The notes below the pieces were generated by a model. It was not told the DNA's origin and searched no databases. It was given only the letters and a program-made list of their open reading frames with translations. Position numbers and translations under genes: made by a program. A stretch of 64,000 bases of DNA. Source: DASQMT01 sp963839615. Its GTDB lineage: Bacteria; Actinomycetota; Thermoleophilia; Solirubrobacterales; Solirubrobacteraceae. The stretch lies in NCBI GenBank assembly GCA_963839615.1, contig CAWIVY010000006.1:124001-188000 (forward strand), written 5' to 3'. Shown here piece after piece: positions 54,487 to 63,519 of the stretch. Each line of letters starts with the position of its first letter. The stretch's first letter is position 1.

Positions 54487-56655
54487 TCACCCGAGCGCCG
54501 CCGCGAGCGCAGCCGAGCCGCCGACGACCGGGAGCGCGAGCGAGCTGCGCGCGAGGTCGAGCGTCAGCCGCGTCCCGGCTGCCGGCCGGATCGTGAAGTC
54601 GCGGTCGCTGGACAGGACCATCAGCGCGAGCCGGTTGCCGGCCGGGACGACCGAGTCCTTCGGCTGCATGTCGAACTCGAGCGGGTACATCCTCCCCGGC
54701 TTCAACGGTGCGTCGGCCCAGTCGCTGTTGCGGTTCGCGGGATCGAGCCAGCCGCGCGTGAGGATCGTGCCGTCCCCGGTCGGCGGATAGCTCACGAGCG
54801 CCGCGGTCAGGTTCGCCTTCGACCTGCTGGACGCCATCCGCAGCGCGACCGTCGGCGTGCCGCTGATCCGGACGGGCTGCGCGAGCGGCGCGGTCTGATA
54901 GATCAGGCGGGCGTTCGAGGAGGCCGCGTTGGCCAGCGTGAGCCCGGCGATCGACGCATCGTCGGTCAGCGTCTCCTGCCCGGCGCCCGGATCTGGCGCC
55001 GGCGTCAGGCCGCCGCGCGCCGGGGCGCCCGGTTCGAGGCGCAGCTTGACCGCGCGCGTCGCAGGGTCCGGCCACTCGGCGTACGGCGTCGGGTTCGCGC
55101 TGGTGCAGGCGAGGCTCACGACGGCGCCGCCCGCGACCTTCTGGCCGGGCGCCGTGGCCACCGCGGACGTGAGCACCAGGTGCGTGGAGTCCGGGATGTC
55201 GGTGATCAGGCGCGTCGTGTCCGTGATCGTGCCGTCGGCGTTGGTCTCCGGCACCGTCAGCGTGAAGCCGATCCGGAACGGGCTGGTGTCCGCCACGGCC
55301 AGCGTCGCCGTGTTCGACTGGTCGCCGGTCACCGAGGTCTGGCGCGGCGGGCACGACTCGGGCTCGCGCACCACCCACGAGCGCGGCAGGCTCTCGACGC
55401 CGTTCTGCACGCCGTAGAGGTAGCGGGTGAACCAGTAGTTGACGAGCACGTCCGGCGGCGCTCCGCCGTGACCGCCCTGGTGGAGGTAGAACATGTGCGG
55501 GACGCCGCGCTGCTTGAGCGCGGCGTAGAACTGCGCCGCGTTCTTCGTCATGACGTTGAAGTCGTTGTTGCCGTGCGCGAGCAGCGTGGCGGCCTCGACG
55601 TTCCCGACGTCCTTCATGTAGTTGCGCTCCTGCCAGAGGCCGCTGCGGTTGCCCTTGGCGCGATCCTGACGCTTCGCGAGGTACTCGATCTGCGGCTTGC
55701 AGATCGTGCGCTCACCCACCTCGTCGATGCGCGAGTACACGCCGTCGGCGAGCACGTCGAGGTCCTCGCCCTGGAACGCGTTGTTGTCGCCGGTCGGGTT
55801 CGACGACGAGTGCGGCGCCCGCACCATGCCGTTGGCGCGGTAGTAGTCGTACCAGTCGGAGATCGCCGAGATCGGCACGATCGCCTCGAGGCCCTCGACG
55901 CCGGTCGTCGCCGCGGCCTCGGGGATCGTCCCGTTGTAGGACGTGCCCATCATGCCGACCTTGCCGGTGGTCCAGGTCGCTTTCGCGCGCGTGTTGCCGG
56001 TGCGGGTCGTGAACGCCGGTGCGCGGCCGTTCAGCCAGTCGATCACGGCGGTGGCCGCGAGCGTCTCGTTCGTCCCGCCGGAGCTCGCGCAGCCGTCGGA
56101 GTGGCCGGTGCCCGGAGACTCCGCGTGCACGACGGCGAATCCGCGCGGCACCCATCGCGCCTCGTGGGCCGTGCTGATCGTCGGGCTGGTGTTGAACGCT
56201 TCCCAGAACGGCGCCAGCGGGCGCGACGCCGGCGGCTTGCCGAGCTCGTGATCGACGACCCAGTTGAAGTAGACGGGAGCGAATCCGGCGTAGTACGGGC
56301 TGTCCTCGAAGACGACCGGCACCTTCAGCCCGTCGGTGAGGACCTCGCGCGGCGCGCTGAAGTCGGCGTGGATGCGGTCGAGCTCGCCGTCGTGGTCGCT
56401 GTCGAACCGGCCCTGGACCCAGACCTCGCCGTTGTGCCAATCGGCGGGGTCCTTCGAGAACACGGCCTGCGCCTGGCCGTTGACGAACGTCGGGACCGCC
56501 GGCTCCGGGGCGGCCACGGACGCGGACGCGGCCGCGGGCGCGGCCTCCCGCTGGATGTCGATGTCGCCCGGCGGCAGCGCCGACGCCGGGACGGCGGCCA
56601 CGCAGGCCGCGAGGGCGGTCGCCGTCACGGCGCCCGCCAGAAGACGTGTGCTCAC
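54487..56655 (-). CDS. Secreted Xaa-Pro dipeptidyl-peptidase (CocE/NonD, S15)
   Basis: A 722-residue exported serine peptidase. Start GTG 56655 with GGGGGAGCAGA; signal peptide LLAGAVTATALAACVAAVPA, where LAAC could also be a lipobox. S15 catalytic triad: Ser in VGMMGTSYNGTIPEAAA, Asp in LLAHGNNDFNVMTKN and His in YLHQGGHGGAPP. The C-terminal jelly-roll (VRISGTPTVALRMASSRSKA, RMYPLEFDMQPKDSVVPAGN) is typical. An insert of ~70 residues (TSVTGDQSNTATLAVADTSP) separates the two. Removes X-Pro dipeptides outside the cell. Divergent from the cytosolic dipeptidase pepD. Confidence 0.88.
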   Translation of the reverse strand: MSTRLLAGAVTATALAACVAAVPASALPPGDIDIQREAAPAAASASVAAPEPAVPTFVNGQAQAVFSKDPADWHNGEVWVQGRFDSDHDGELDRIHADFSAPREVLTDGLKVPVVFEDSPYYAGFAPVYFNWVVDHELGKPPASRPLAPFWEAFNTSPTISTAHEARWVPRGFAVVHAESPGTGHSDGCASSGGTNETLAATAVIDWLNGRAPAFTTRTGNTRAKATWTTGKVGMMGTSYNGTIPEAAATTGVEGLEAIVPISAISDWYDYYRANGMVRAPHSSSNPTGDNNAFQGEDLDVLADGVYSRIDEVGERTICKPQIEYLAKRQDRAKGNRSGLWQERNYMKDVGNVEAATLLAHGNNDFNVMTKNAAQFYAALKQRGVPHMFYLHQGGHGGAPPDVLVNYWFTRYLYGVQNGVESLPRSWVVREPESCPPRQTSVTGDQSNTATLAVADTSPFRIGFTLTVPETNADGTITDTTRLITDIPDSTHLVLTSAVATAPGQKVAGGAVVSLACTSANPTPYAEWPDPATRAVKLRLEPGAPARGGLTPAPDPGAGQETLTDDASIAGLTLANAASSNARLIYQTAPLAQPVRISGTPTVALRMASSRSKANLTAALVSYPPTGDGTILTRGWLDPANRNSDWADAPLKPGRMYPLEFDMQPKDSVVPAGNRLALMVLSSDRDFTIRPAAGTRLTLDLARSSLALPVVGGSAALAAALG

Positions 56656-56726
56656 TCTGCTCCCCCTGCCCATACACCCCGAGCCCCCGCGGCACGGGTC
56701 TGAACCGTACCGTCATCATCCCCTCC

Positions 56727-58226
56727 GTGACTGCTCCCTTCGCCGACCTCGAGCCCACCGCGTTCTGGGGCCACTTCGCCGCCCTGACGGAGATCCCGCG
56801 CGCGACGTACGAGGAGGAGCAGGCCGTCGCGCACGTGATCGCGTGGGCCGAGCAGCGCGGGTTCGAGACCCGGCGCGACGGCGCCGGCAACCTCGTCGTC
56901 GACGTGCCCGCCACGCCGGGGCGCGAGACCGCGCCGACCGTGACCCTCCAGGGTCATCTCGACATCGTCTGCGAGCGCGATCCCGACAGCCCGTACGACG
57001 CGCGCGCGGGGCGGATCCACGTCGTCCGCGACGGTGACTGGCTGCGCGCCGAGGGCACCACGCTCGGCGCCGACAACGGCGTGGCGATCGCGGCGATGCT
57101 CGCGCTCGTCGAGGACGCCGACGCCCCGCACGGCCCGCTCGAGCTGCTGATGACCGTCGCCGAAGAGGTCGGGATGGCCGGCGCGGCGGCGCTCGAGCCC
57201 GAGCTGATCCGCGGCAGCCTGCTGCTCAACCTCGACAGCGAGGAGGACGCGACGTTCACGGTCGGGTGCGCGGGCGGCGTCGACACGATCCTGCGCCTGG
57301 AAGGGCCGCGCGAGCCGACCGGGCCCGGCGACATCGCACTGCGCGTCACCGTGAGCGGGGGCCGCGGCGGGCACTCCGGCGGCGACATCGCGACCGGCCG
57401 CGCGAATGCGATCAAGGTCCTCGCGCGGGCATTGAGCCTGCCGCCGGAGCTGCGGATCGCATCGCTCGACGGCGGCTCGAGCCGCAACGCGATCCCGCGC
57501 GACGCGTCGGCGGTGATCGTCGTCGCTGCCGCGGAGGCCGCCTTCGCGCGCGACATGATCGTCACCGCCGGCATACACGCCGCGCGGGCGTATGAGAAGA
57601 CCGACGCACACGTTCGCGTAGGGGTCGCCGCTCCCGGCGCGGCAGCGGGTCCGGAGCTCCTCCCGTTCCTGGACGCAGCCCTACCGGACCTGCCGGCGGA
57701 CGCCTGGACGTCCGCGACGAGCGCCCGCATCCTCGACCTCGTCGCTGCGCTCCCGGTCGGCCCGCTGGGAATCAGCGCCGACTTCCCGGGCGTCGTCGAG
57801 ACGAGCTCCTCGCTCGGCGTCGCGGAGACGGACGGCGGCCGATTGGCGCTTCACTGCCTCAGCCGCAGCGCCAACGACGCGGTGATGCCAGAGGTCACCG
57901 GCGCGATCGCCGCGGCCGGCCGGCTCGCCGGCGCGGAGGTCGAGCTGGGACGCGAGTACCCGGGCTGGCAGCCCGACCTCGGGTCACGCGCGCTGGCGAC
58001 CGCCAAGGCGGTCCACGAGCGGCTCTTCGGCGCGCCGCCGCACGTGTCGCTCACGCACGGCGGCCTCGAGCCCGCGATCATCGGCGCCAAGAAGCCGGGG
58101 CTCGACATGCTGTCGCTCGGACCTCAGATCGAGGGGCCGCACGCGCCGGGCGAGCGGCTGCACGTCGGCTCGGCGGAGCGCTTCATGCGGCTGCTCGCGG
58201 CGCTCGTCGACGAGCTCTCCCGCTGA
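56727..58226 (+). CDS. pepD: Aminoacyl-histidine dipeptidase PepD (M20)
   Basis: A 499-residue two-zinc dipeptidase. Metal and catalytic motifs: TLQGHLDIVCERDPDSPYD, GTTLGADNGVAIAAMLALVE, LMTVAEEVGMAGAAAL, LLNLDSEEDATFTVGCAGG. The lid domain has SGGRGGHSGGDIATGRANAI, and the final His region is SLTHGGLEPAIIGAKKPGLD. Start GTG 56727. With the divergent Xaa-Pro peptidase it forms a peptide-use pair. Its last 44 bases overlap the converging puuD-like gene. Confidence 0.93.
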   Translation: MTAPFADLEPTAFWGHFAALTEIPRATYEEEQAVAHVIAWAEQRGFETRRDGAGNLVVDVPATPGRETAPTVTLQGHLDIVCERDPDSPYDARAGRIHVVRDGDWLRAEGTTLGADNGVAIAAMLALVEDADAPHGPLELLMTVAEEVGMAGAAALEPELIRGSLLLNLDSEEDATFTVGCAGGVDTILRLEGPREPTGPGDIALRVTVSGGRGGHSGGDIATGRANAIKVLARALSLPPELRIASLDGGSSRNAIPRDASAVIVVAAAEAAFARDMIVTAGIHAARAYEKTDAHVRVGVAAPGAAAGPELLPFLDAALPDLPADAWTSATSARILDLVAALPVGPLGISADFPGVVETSSSLGVAETDGGRLALHCLSRSANDAVMPEVTGAIAAAGRLAGAEVELGREYPGWQPDLGSRALATAKAVHERLFGAPPHVSLTHGGLEPAIIGAKKPGLDMLSLGPQIEGPHAPGERLHVGSAERFMRLLAALVDELSR

Positions 58227-58942
58227 GCGCCGCGGCGACGAAGGCCTCGAACACGGCGAGCATCCTCGCGTCGTCCTTCCAGCTCTCCTGCAGCTCCCAC
58301 TGCACGCCGAGCACCCAGGCGTCGCCGTCGAGCTCCAGCGCCTCGACGATCCCGTCGTCCGCCCAGGCGACCGGCACGACGCCGGCGCCGAGCCGGTCGA
58401 CCGCCTGGTGGTGGTAGGAGTTGACCCACAGGGGATCGGGCCCGAGCGCCGCAGCCAGTCGCGAGCCGGCCTGCGACGCGCAGCGGGTGACCCGGATGCT
58501 CGGCCAGCTGCTCGCCCGCCAGCACCGCCGCGCGCACCAGCGCCCAGCGCTCCCAGTCGCCGCCGGGGTGCGGCGCGACGTCGGCGAGCAGCGTCCCGCC
58601 GCGCAGCACGTTCAGCAGCTGCATCCCACGGCAGATCCCGAGCACCGGCAGGCCCGCGTCGAGCGCCAAGCGCGCGAGCTCCAGCTCGAAATCGTCGCGC
58701 CGCGCCGAATGCTCGGTCATCGCGGGATGCGGCTCGCCGCCGTAGCGCGCCGGGTCGATGTCCGAGCCGAAGCCGAGCACGACTCCGTCGGCGACATCGA
58801 GCACCGGCGCCGGATCCGCCAGGAAGGGCAGCTGGACCGGCAGCGCGCCGGCCGCCTCCAGCGGTCCGGCGTACGCCAGCCCCATGTAGTCGCCGTATGT
58901 CGGGAAGCCGGCCGAGACCGCGATGACCGGCGGCGCGGACAT
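58183..58942 (-). CDS. PuuD-like class I glutamine amidotransferase/gamma-glutamyl hydrolase (frame broken by one extra base near 58475)
   Basis: About 252 residues from ATG 58942. IAVSAGFPTYGDYMGLAYAG, VVLGFGSDIDPARYGG and the nucleophile elbow VLGICRGMQLLNVLRGG (Cys present) are in the first frame. The second reads GSRLAAALGPDPLWVNSYHH, QAVDRLGAGVVPVAW, then LGVQWELQESWKDDARML. The canonical QWHPE, which supplies the catalytic His/Glu, is here QWELQE. PuuD enzymes split gamma-glutamyl-amines, fitting the adjacent GlnT/Glx genes. It starts on the last base of the FAD gene's stop. Confidence 0.82.
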
Positions 58943-60231
58943 CAGTTCCAGGGATACGGCGACTGCGAGACCGGGTGCAGGTCGCCGGTCGCGAAGCGCT
59001 CGTAGCGGAACGGGTAGAGCAGCGACGAGTGCCCGCCGCGCAGCACCTCGGCGATCTCGCGGCCGACGGCGATCATCTTGTAGCCGTGGTTGGAGTCGGC
59101 GGCGACGTAGACGTTCGGCGCCATGTGGTCGAAGACCGGGAAGTTGTCGGCGGTGAACGCGCCGACGCCGCCCGAGCGGACCTGGCGGTAGCGGTCGCGC
59201 GCGCCCTCGAAGCGCCCGAGGCAGTGCGACAGAGCGGCGCACCAGAGGTCGGGGAAGCCGTCCTCGACCGTCCCCGTCGGGTACGGGTCGACCGTGAACT
59301 CCGGCCCGACGGTCAGCGGGGCGGAGCCGCCCTGGATGCTCTCGCGGTCGGGCTTGAAGTAGACGCCCCAGAGCTCGTCGGTGATCAGCTTGCCGTCCTC
59401 GGCGTGCAGCGGCGCGTCGCTGTCGACGTGCAGCACCGGTGACTGCTTGCCGTCCGCGGTGACGAACTCCGCGGGGTCGAACACCGTCTCGCCCTCCTGC
59501 AGGTACCAGTAGGTCCACATCGGCTGGTCGCGCGCGACGGCGCCGTCGGGCTGGTGGACGTCGAGCCGGTCGGGCAGGTCGAGCATCGACCAGAGCTGCG
59601 CGATCCAGGGCCCGACCGCGATCACGACCTGCTCGACCGCGACGTCGCCGGCATCCGTGTGAACGATCGTCACCGCGCCGGACCCGTCGCGCGAGAAGCC
59701 CGTCACGGCGACGCCCTCGACGATCTCCGCCCCCGCCGCGCGCGCCTTGTCCGCCAGCCCGAGCATCGACTCCTGGTTGAACGCGAAGCCGCCGCGATGC
59801 TCGTGCAGGCACACGGTCACGCCCTGCGCGCGCCAGTCGGGATACAGCGCGCGCATGTGCTCCGCGACCGCGGCCTCGCCGGTGATCAGCTCGGAGTCGT
59901 AGCCGATCCGCTGGTGGCGCTCGTGGACCGCGGCGAGGTCGGACTCCTGCTCGGTGGGGCCGAGCGCGATGTAGCCGGAGCCGTGGTAGTGGAACGCGTC
60001 GGGATCCGACTCCCAGATCTCCACGCAGGCGGCCATCAGCTCGCTCATCGCCGGCTGGAAGTAGTTGTTCCGCACGACGCCGCACGCGATCCCGGAGGCG
60101 CCGGCCGCGATCCGGTCCTTGTCGAGGACGAGCACCCGCTCGCCCTTCTGCGCGAGGTGCCACGCGGTCGAAAGACCGTGGACTCCGGCGCCTACGACGA
60201 GTACGGGAACCGACGAGGGAAGCGTGGTCAT
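58942..60231 (-). CDS. FAD-dependent amine/amino-acid oxidoreductase (DAO family)
   Basis: A 429-residue D-amino-acid/sarcosine-oxidase-type flavoprotein. FAD site VPVLVVGAGVHGLSTAWHLA and VLDKDRIAAGASGIACGVVR; VVIAVGPWIAQLW; substrate-side GGVGAFTADNFPVFDHM and the C-terminal FAD-contact VYVAADSNHGYKMIAVGREI. Resembles sarcosine oxidase beta and N-methylglutamate dehydrogenase large subunits. ATG 60231. Divergent from glnT, so it shares a control region with the glutamyl-amide genes. Confidence 0.85.
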   Translation of the reverse strand: MTTLPSSVPVLVVGAGVHGLSTAWHLAQKGERVLVLDKDRIAAGASGIACGVVRNNYFQPAMSELMAACVEIWESDPDAFHYHGSGYIALGPTEQESDLAAVHERHQRIGYDSELITGEAAVAEHMRALYPDWRAQGVTVCLHEHRGGFAFNQESMLGLADKARAAGAEIVEGVAVTGFSRDGSGAVTIVHTDAGDVAVEQVVIAVGPWIAQLWSMLDLPDRLDVHQPDGAVARDQPMWTYWYLQEGETVFDPAEFVTADGKQSPVLHVDSDAPLHAEDGKLITDELWGVYFKPDRESIQGGSAPLTVGPEFTVDPYPTGTVEDGFPDLWCAALSHCLGRFEGARDRYRQVRSGGVGAFTADNFPVFDHMAPNVYVAADSNHGYKMIAVGREIAEVLRGGHSSLLYPFRYERFATGDLHPVSQSPYPWN

Positions 60232-60338
60232 GTGTTGCCTTTCACGCAATGGCGTTGCCGAAATAGGGACTCTATACAAATTCGTTCACAGCGGCTAGTC
60301 TCGCGCGCACTTCGCCGAGCAGAGGAGAAAACGGGGAC
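60232..60338. promoter_or_regulatory. Divergent control region, FAD gene / glnT
   Basis: A 107-base, locally AT-richer gap. CTATACAAATTCG (60272-60284) offers TATACA as a -10 for glnT; the reverse strand gives TATAGA for the FAD gene. TTGCCG (60255-60260) is too close to TATACA to be its -35. AGAGGAGAAAACGGGG supplies the glnT ribosome site. No repeated operator was found. Confidence 0.45.
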
Positions 60339-61811
60339 ATGAGCGTCGTGGAGGGCAACGGGGGCCCGGTCGTGGGACACACCTTCGGCGGCACGGTCGA
60401 GACCGTGTTGCGCTCGAGCAGGATCGCGCCCGCGCCGACGACGCTGGAGGAGGCGCGCAACGCGCCGGGCCGGCGCGAGCGGATCGAGGAGATCACGCGC
60501 CGGATCGAGGCCGAGGGCATCAGGTACGTCTTCTTCCAGCAGGTCTCGGTCACGGGTCGCGTGCTCGGCAAGGGCGTCGTCTCGTCGTTCTTCCCGCAGG
60601 TCGCCGAGAAGGGATACCAGCTCGTCTACGGCGCGACCGCGAACCTCTTCACCGACCGCTACGGCGACTACATCGGCTTCGGCCCGGAGGAGTCCGAGCT
60701 CGCGGCGGTCGCCGACCTCGACACGTTCGAGGTGCTGCCCTGGGATCCGCGCGTCGCGCGCGTCTACTGCGACTGCTACGACACGGAGACCGGCGACCTG
60801 CTGGATGCCGATCCGCGCCAGAACCTCAAGCGGATCGCGCACGACTTCGAGCAGGAGCTCGGGCTGCAGTTCCTGATCGGCATCGAGCCCGAGATGATGT
60901 GGCTCAGGAAGCCGGAGCCGGGCGAGGCGCCCGAGGGCGTCACGAAGCCCTACTGCTACCACATCCACCAGTTCGAGGAACTGCGGCCCGTGCTGCTCGA
61001 CGTGGTCGAGTACGGCCAGGCGCTCGGGCTGGACATGAGCTACGGCGACCACGAGGACGCGCCGGGCCAGCTCGAGCTGAACTTCCGTTTCGACCGCCCG
61101 GTGCGGACGGCCGACAACATCACGACGTACCGCCAGGTGTGCGCCGCGGTCGGCCGCAAGCACGGCCTGCTGCCGACGTTCATGCCGAAGCCGTTCACGG
61201 GCGTCTCTGCCAACGGCCATCACCACCACTTCACGCTCTGCGACGACGAGGGCAACAACGTCTTTCACGACAAGGACGGTCCGGCGCAGCTCTCCGAGAC
61301 GGCGCGCTGGTTCCTCGGCGGGTTGCTCGAGCACTTCCACGCGCTGATGTGCGTGGGCAACCCGACGGTCAACTCCTACTGCCGCATGTGGGACACGGGC
61401 TTCTGGGCCCCGATCTACAAGAACTGGGGCTGGCAGAACCGCACTACGACCGTCCGCGTCGCCTCCGGCGGGCGCTTCGAGTACCGCGGCGTGGACTCCT
61501 CGAGCAATCCGTACCTGACGACCGCGGCGCTGCTCGTCGCCGGCCTGGACGGCATCCGCAACAAGATCGACCCGGGCGAGCCCCAGCAGGGCAACACCTA
61601 CGACCTGCTCCAGCAGGGCGTCGAGATCGAGAAGGTGCCGGACTCGCTCGGCGCCGCGCTCGAGGCGCTGGCCGCGGACGAGCTGATCAAGAGCGCCATG
61701 CCCGGCCGCCTGTACAAGGTCTTCAACCATTACAAGCGCGACGAGTGGGAGCGCTACCTCGCGGCGGTGACCGACTGGGAGCGCGACGAGTACCTCGAGG
61801 TGTTGCCGTAG
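60339..61811 (+). CDS. glnT: GlnT-type (type III-like) glutamine synthetase / gamma-glutamylmethylamide synthetase
   Basis: A 490-residue glutamine-synthetase-fold ligase. EIEPEM-type metal site in FLIGIEPEMMWL, SYGDHEDAPGQLELNF, the ATP/glutamate site PTFMPKPFTGVSANGHHHHF, VNSYCRMWDTGFWAPIYKNW and ASGGRFEYRGVDSSSNPYL. This branch is the GlnT/GMAS type, always found with glxBCD or mgsABC, rather than housekeeping GlnA. It may condense glutamate with methylamine or another amine. ATG 60339; glxB begins directly at the base after its stop. Confidence 0.88.
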   Translation: MSVVEGNGGPVVGHTFGGTVETVLRSSRIAPAPTTLEEARNAPGRRERIEEITRRIEAEGIRYVFFQQVSVTGRVLGKGVVSSFFPQVAEKGYQLVYGATANLFTDRYGDYIGFGPEESELAAVADLDTFEVLPWDPRVARVYCDCYDTETGDLLDADPRQNLKRIAHDFEQELGLQFLIGIEPEMMWLRKPEPGEAPEGVTKPYCYHIHQFEELRPVLLDVVEYGQALGLDMSYGDHEDAPGQLELNFRFDRPVRTADNITTYRQVCAAVGRKHGLLPTFMPKPFTGVSANGHHHHFTLCDDEGNNVFHDKDGPAQLSETARWFLGGLLEHFHALMCVGNPTVNSYCRMWDTGFWAPIYKNWGWQNRTTTVRVASGGRFEYRGVDSSSNPYLTTAALLVAGLDGIRNKIDPGEPQQGNTYDLLQQGVEIEKVPDSLGAALEALAADELIKSAMPGRLYKVFNHYKRDEWERYLAAVTDWERDEYLEVLP

Positions 61812-62742
61812 ATGTGCGGGATCGCAGGGATCATCAGCCGCAACGGCGAGCGCGAGATCGGCGCGGAGATGACGCGCATGCTCCAGTCGATGAAGCACCG
61901 CGGCCCGGACTCGACCGGCTACGCGCTCTACGGGCCGGTGTCGGAGAACTGGATCATGCGCGTCAAGCTGGCGGACGCGAACACCGTGCGCGACTACGAC
62001 TTCGGCGACCGCCTGCACACGAACAAGGCGGAGATCGAGCGGCGCCTCGTCGCGCTCGGCGCGACGATGTACTCGACCACGGACGCGACGGAGTACGCGT
62101 TCGAGGCGCAGTTCGCCTATGACGGCGATCTGAAGGCGCTGGCCGACCGGGTCGAGGACGTGCGCGGCGCCGAGGTGCTCTCGCTCGGCCACTCGCTGCA
62201 GATCGTCAAGGACCTGGGCGATGCGGAGTCGGTGTCGGAGCGCTACAAGCTCGGCGGGCTCGGCGGCTCGCACGCGATCGGGCACGTGCGCATGGCGACG
62301 GAGTCCGACGTCGACATCTCGGGCGCGCATCCCTACTGGGCGTATCCGTTCTCGGACATCGCCGTCGTCCACAACGGGCAGCTGACGAACTACCACCAGT
62401 GGAAGCGCCGGCTGGAGCGCTCCGGGCACCGCTTCCAGTCCGAGTGCGACTCGGAGATCATCGCCGTCTACCTCGCCGAGAAGATGGCCGAGGGGTCCGA
62501 CCTGGAGGACGCGATGCGGCAGAGCCTGGAGGAGCTCGACGGCGTGTTCACGTACATCTGCGTGACCGCGCGACGCGCTCGGGATGGCCAAGGACGAGCT
62601 CGCCGCCAAGCCGCTCGTGCTCTACGAGGCCGACGACCTGGTCGCGCTGGCGTCCGAGGAGATCGCGATCCGCGCGGTCGTCGACCGTGAGATCTACACG
62701 TACGACCCGTTCGAGGGGGAGGTGATGGTGTGGACGCGCTGA
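61812..62742 (+). CDS. glxB: Class II glutamine amidotransferase GlxB/MgsA (frame broken by an extra base near 62570)
   Basis: An Ntn-type glutaminase subunit: Cys2 nucleophile in MCGIAGIISRNG, MKHRGPDSTGYALYGP, the glutamine site HAIGHVRMATESDVDISGAH, VVHNGQLTNYHQWKR, FQSECDSEIIAVYLAEKM. After VFTYICVT the sequence ACCGCGCGACGCG carries one extra base; the next frame gives DALGMAKDELAAKPLVLYEA, LASEEIAIRAVVD and stop TGA 62740-62742. Length ~309 residues. It supplies ammonia to the GlxC/GlxD synthase. It overlaps glxC by 13 bases. Confidence 0.9.
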
Positions 62743-63504
62743 CCTACGACGCGCGCGGGCTCGTCGAGGTCGACGGGCAGCCGCCCCGTGTAGCTTCGAT
62801 CGACGGAGATCGCGCCGAGTTCGACGCGCGCAGCCTGACCACGCGCAAGATCAACGCGGAGATCCGCCGGCTCGTCTACCTCGAGGGCGTGCGCGACGTC
62901 ACCGTGCTGAACCCCGGCGCGCTGCACTCGCTCGGCGTCGGCATCCTGCAGCGCTGCAGGATCACGTTCGACGGCTCGCTCGGGTACTTCGGGCTCGGGC
63001 TGATCGACGGTCCGGAGGTGCACGTCAAGGGCCGCGTCGGCTGGTCGGCGTGCGAGAACATGATGAGCGGCGTCGTGATCGTCGACGGCAACGCGGGCTC
63101 GCTCACCGCGGCCGCGATCCGCGGCGGCGACGTGCTCGTGCGCGGCCGCGTCGGCGCGCGCACGGGCATCGACCAGAAGGGCGGCACCGTGATCGTCCTC
63201 GGCGACGCCGGCTCGAATGACCGGCTTCATGATGCAGCGCGGCCGCCAGATCATCGTCGGCAACGTCGGCCCGGGCCTGGGCGACTCGATGTACGACGGC
63301 GAGCTCTACGTCGGCGGCAAGGTGAAGGCGCTCGGCGTCGACTGCGTGCCGGGCGAGTGGACCGAGGCCGACACGGAGTTCATCGCGCGCAAGTTCGCGA
63401 TCTACGGGCTCGGCGAGCCGCCCGAGCTGCAGAAGTTCGTCTGCGGCAAGCAGCTCTACAACTACGACAACCTCGAGCCCTCCGAGCGCAAGCTCGTTCT
63501 GTAG
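62730..63504 (+). CDS. glxC: GXGXG-domain glutamate synthase subunit GlxC/MgsB (frame broken by an extra A near 63217)
   Basis: A ~257-residue right-handed beta-helix subunit equal to the C-terminal GXGXG domain of glutamate synthase. SLTTRKINAEIRRLVYLEG, GALHSLGVGILQRCRITFDG, GPEVHVKGRVGWSACENMM, VIVDGNAGSLTAAAIRGGDV and RVGARTGIDQKGGTVIVLGD. At 63217 (GGCTCG-A-ATGACC) one extra A breaks the frame; the rest is MTGFMMQRGRQIIVGNVGPG, GELYVGGKVKALGVDC and LQKFVCGKQLYNYDNLEPSE. GTG 62730. Confidence 0.9.
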
Positions 63505-63519
63505 GCGTGGGAGGCAGGC

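Noticed and set aside
60228..62609. A 793-codon minus-strand open frame opposite glnT and glxB
   Set aside because: Composition is Arg/Ala/Val shadow sequence with no motif, while the plus strand holds two complete enzyme families.
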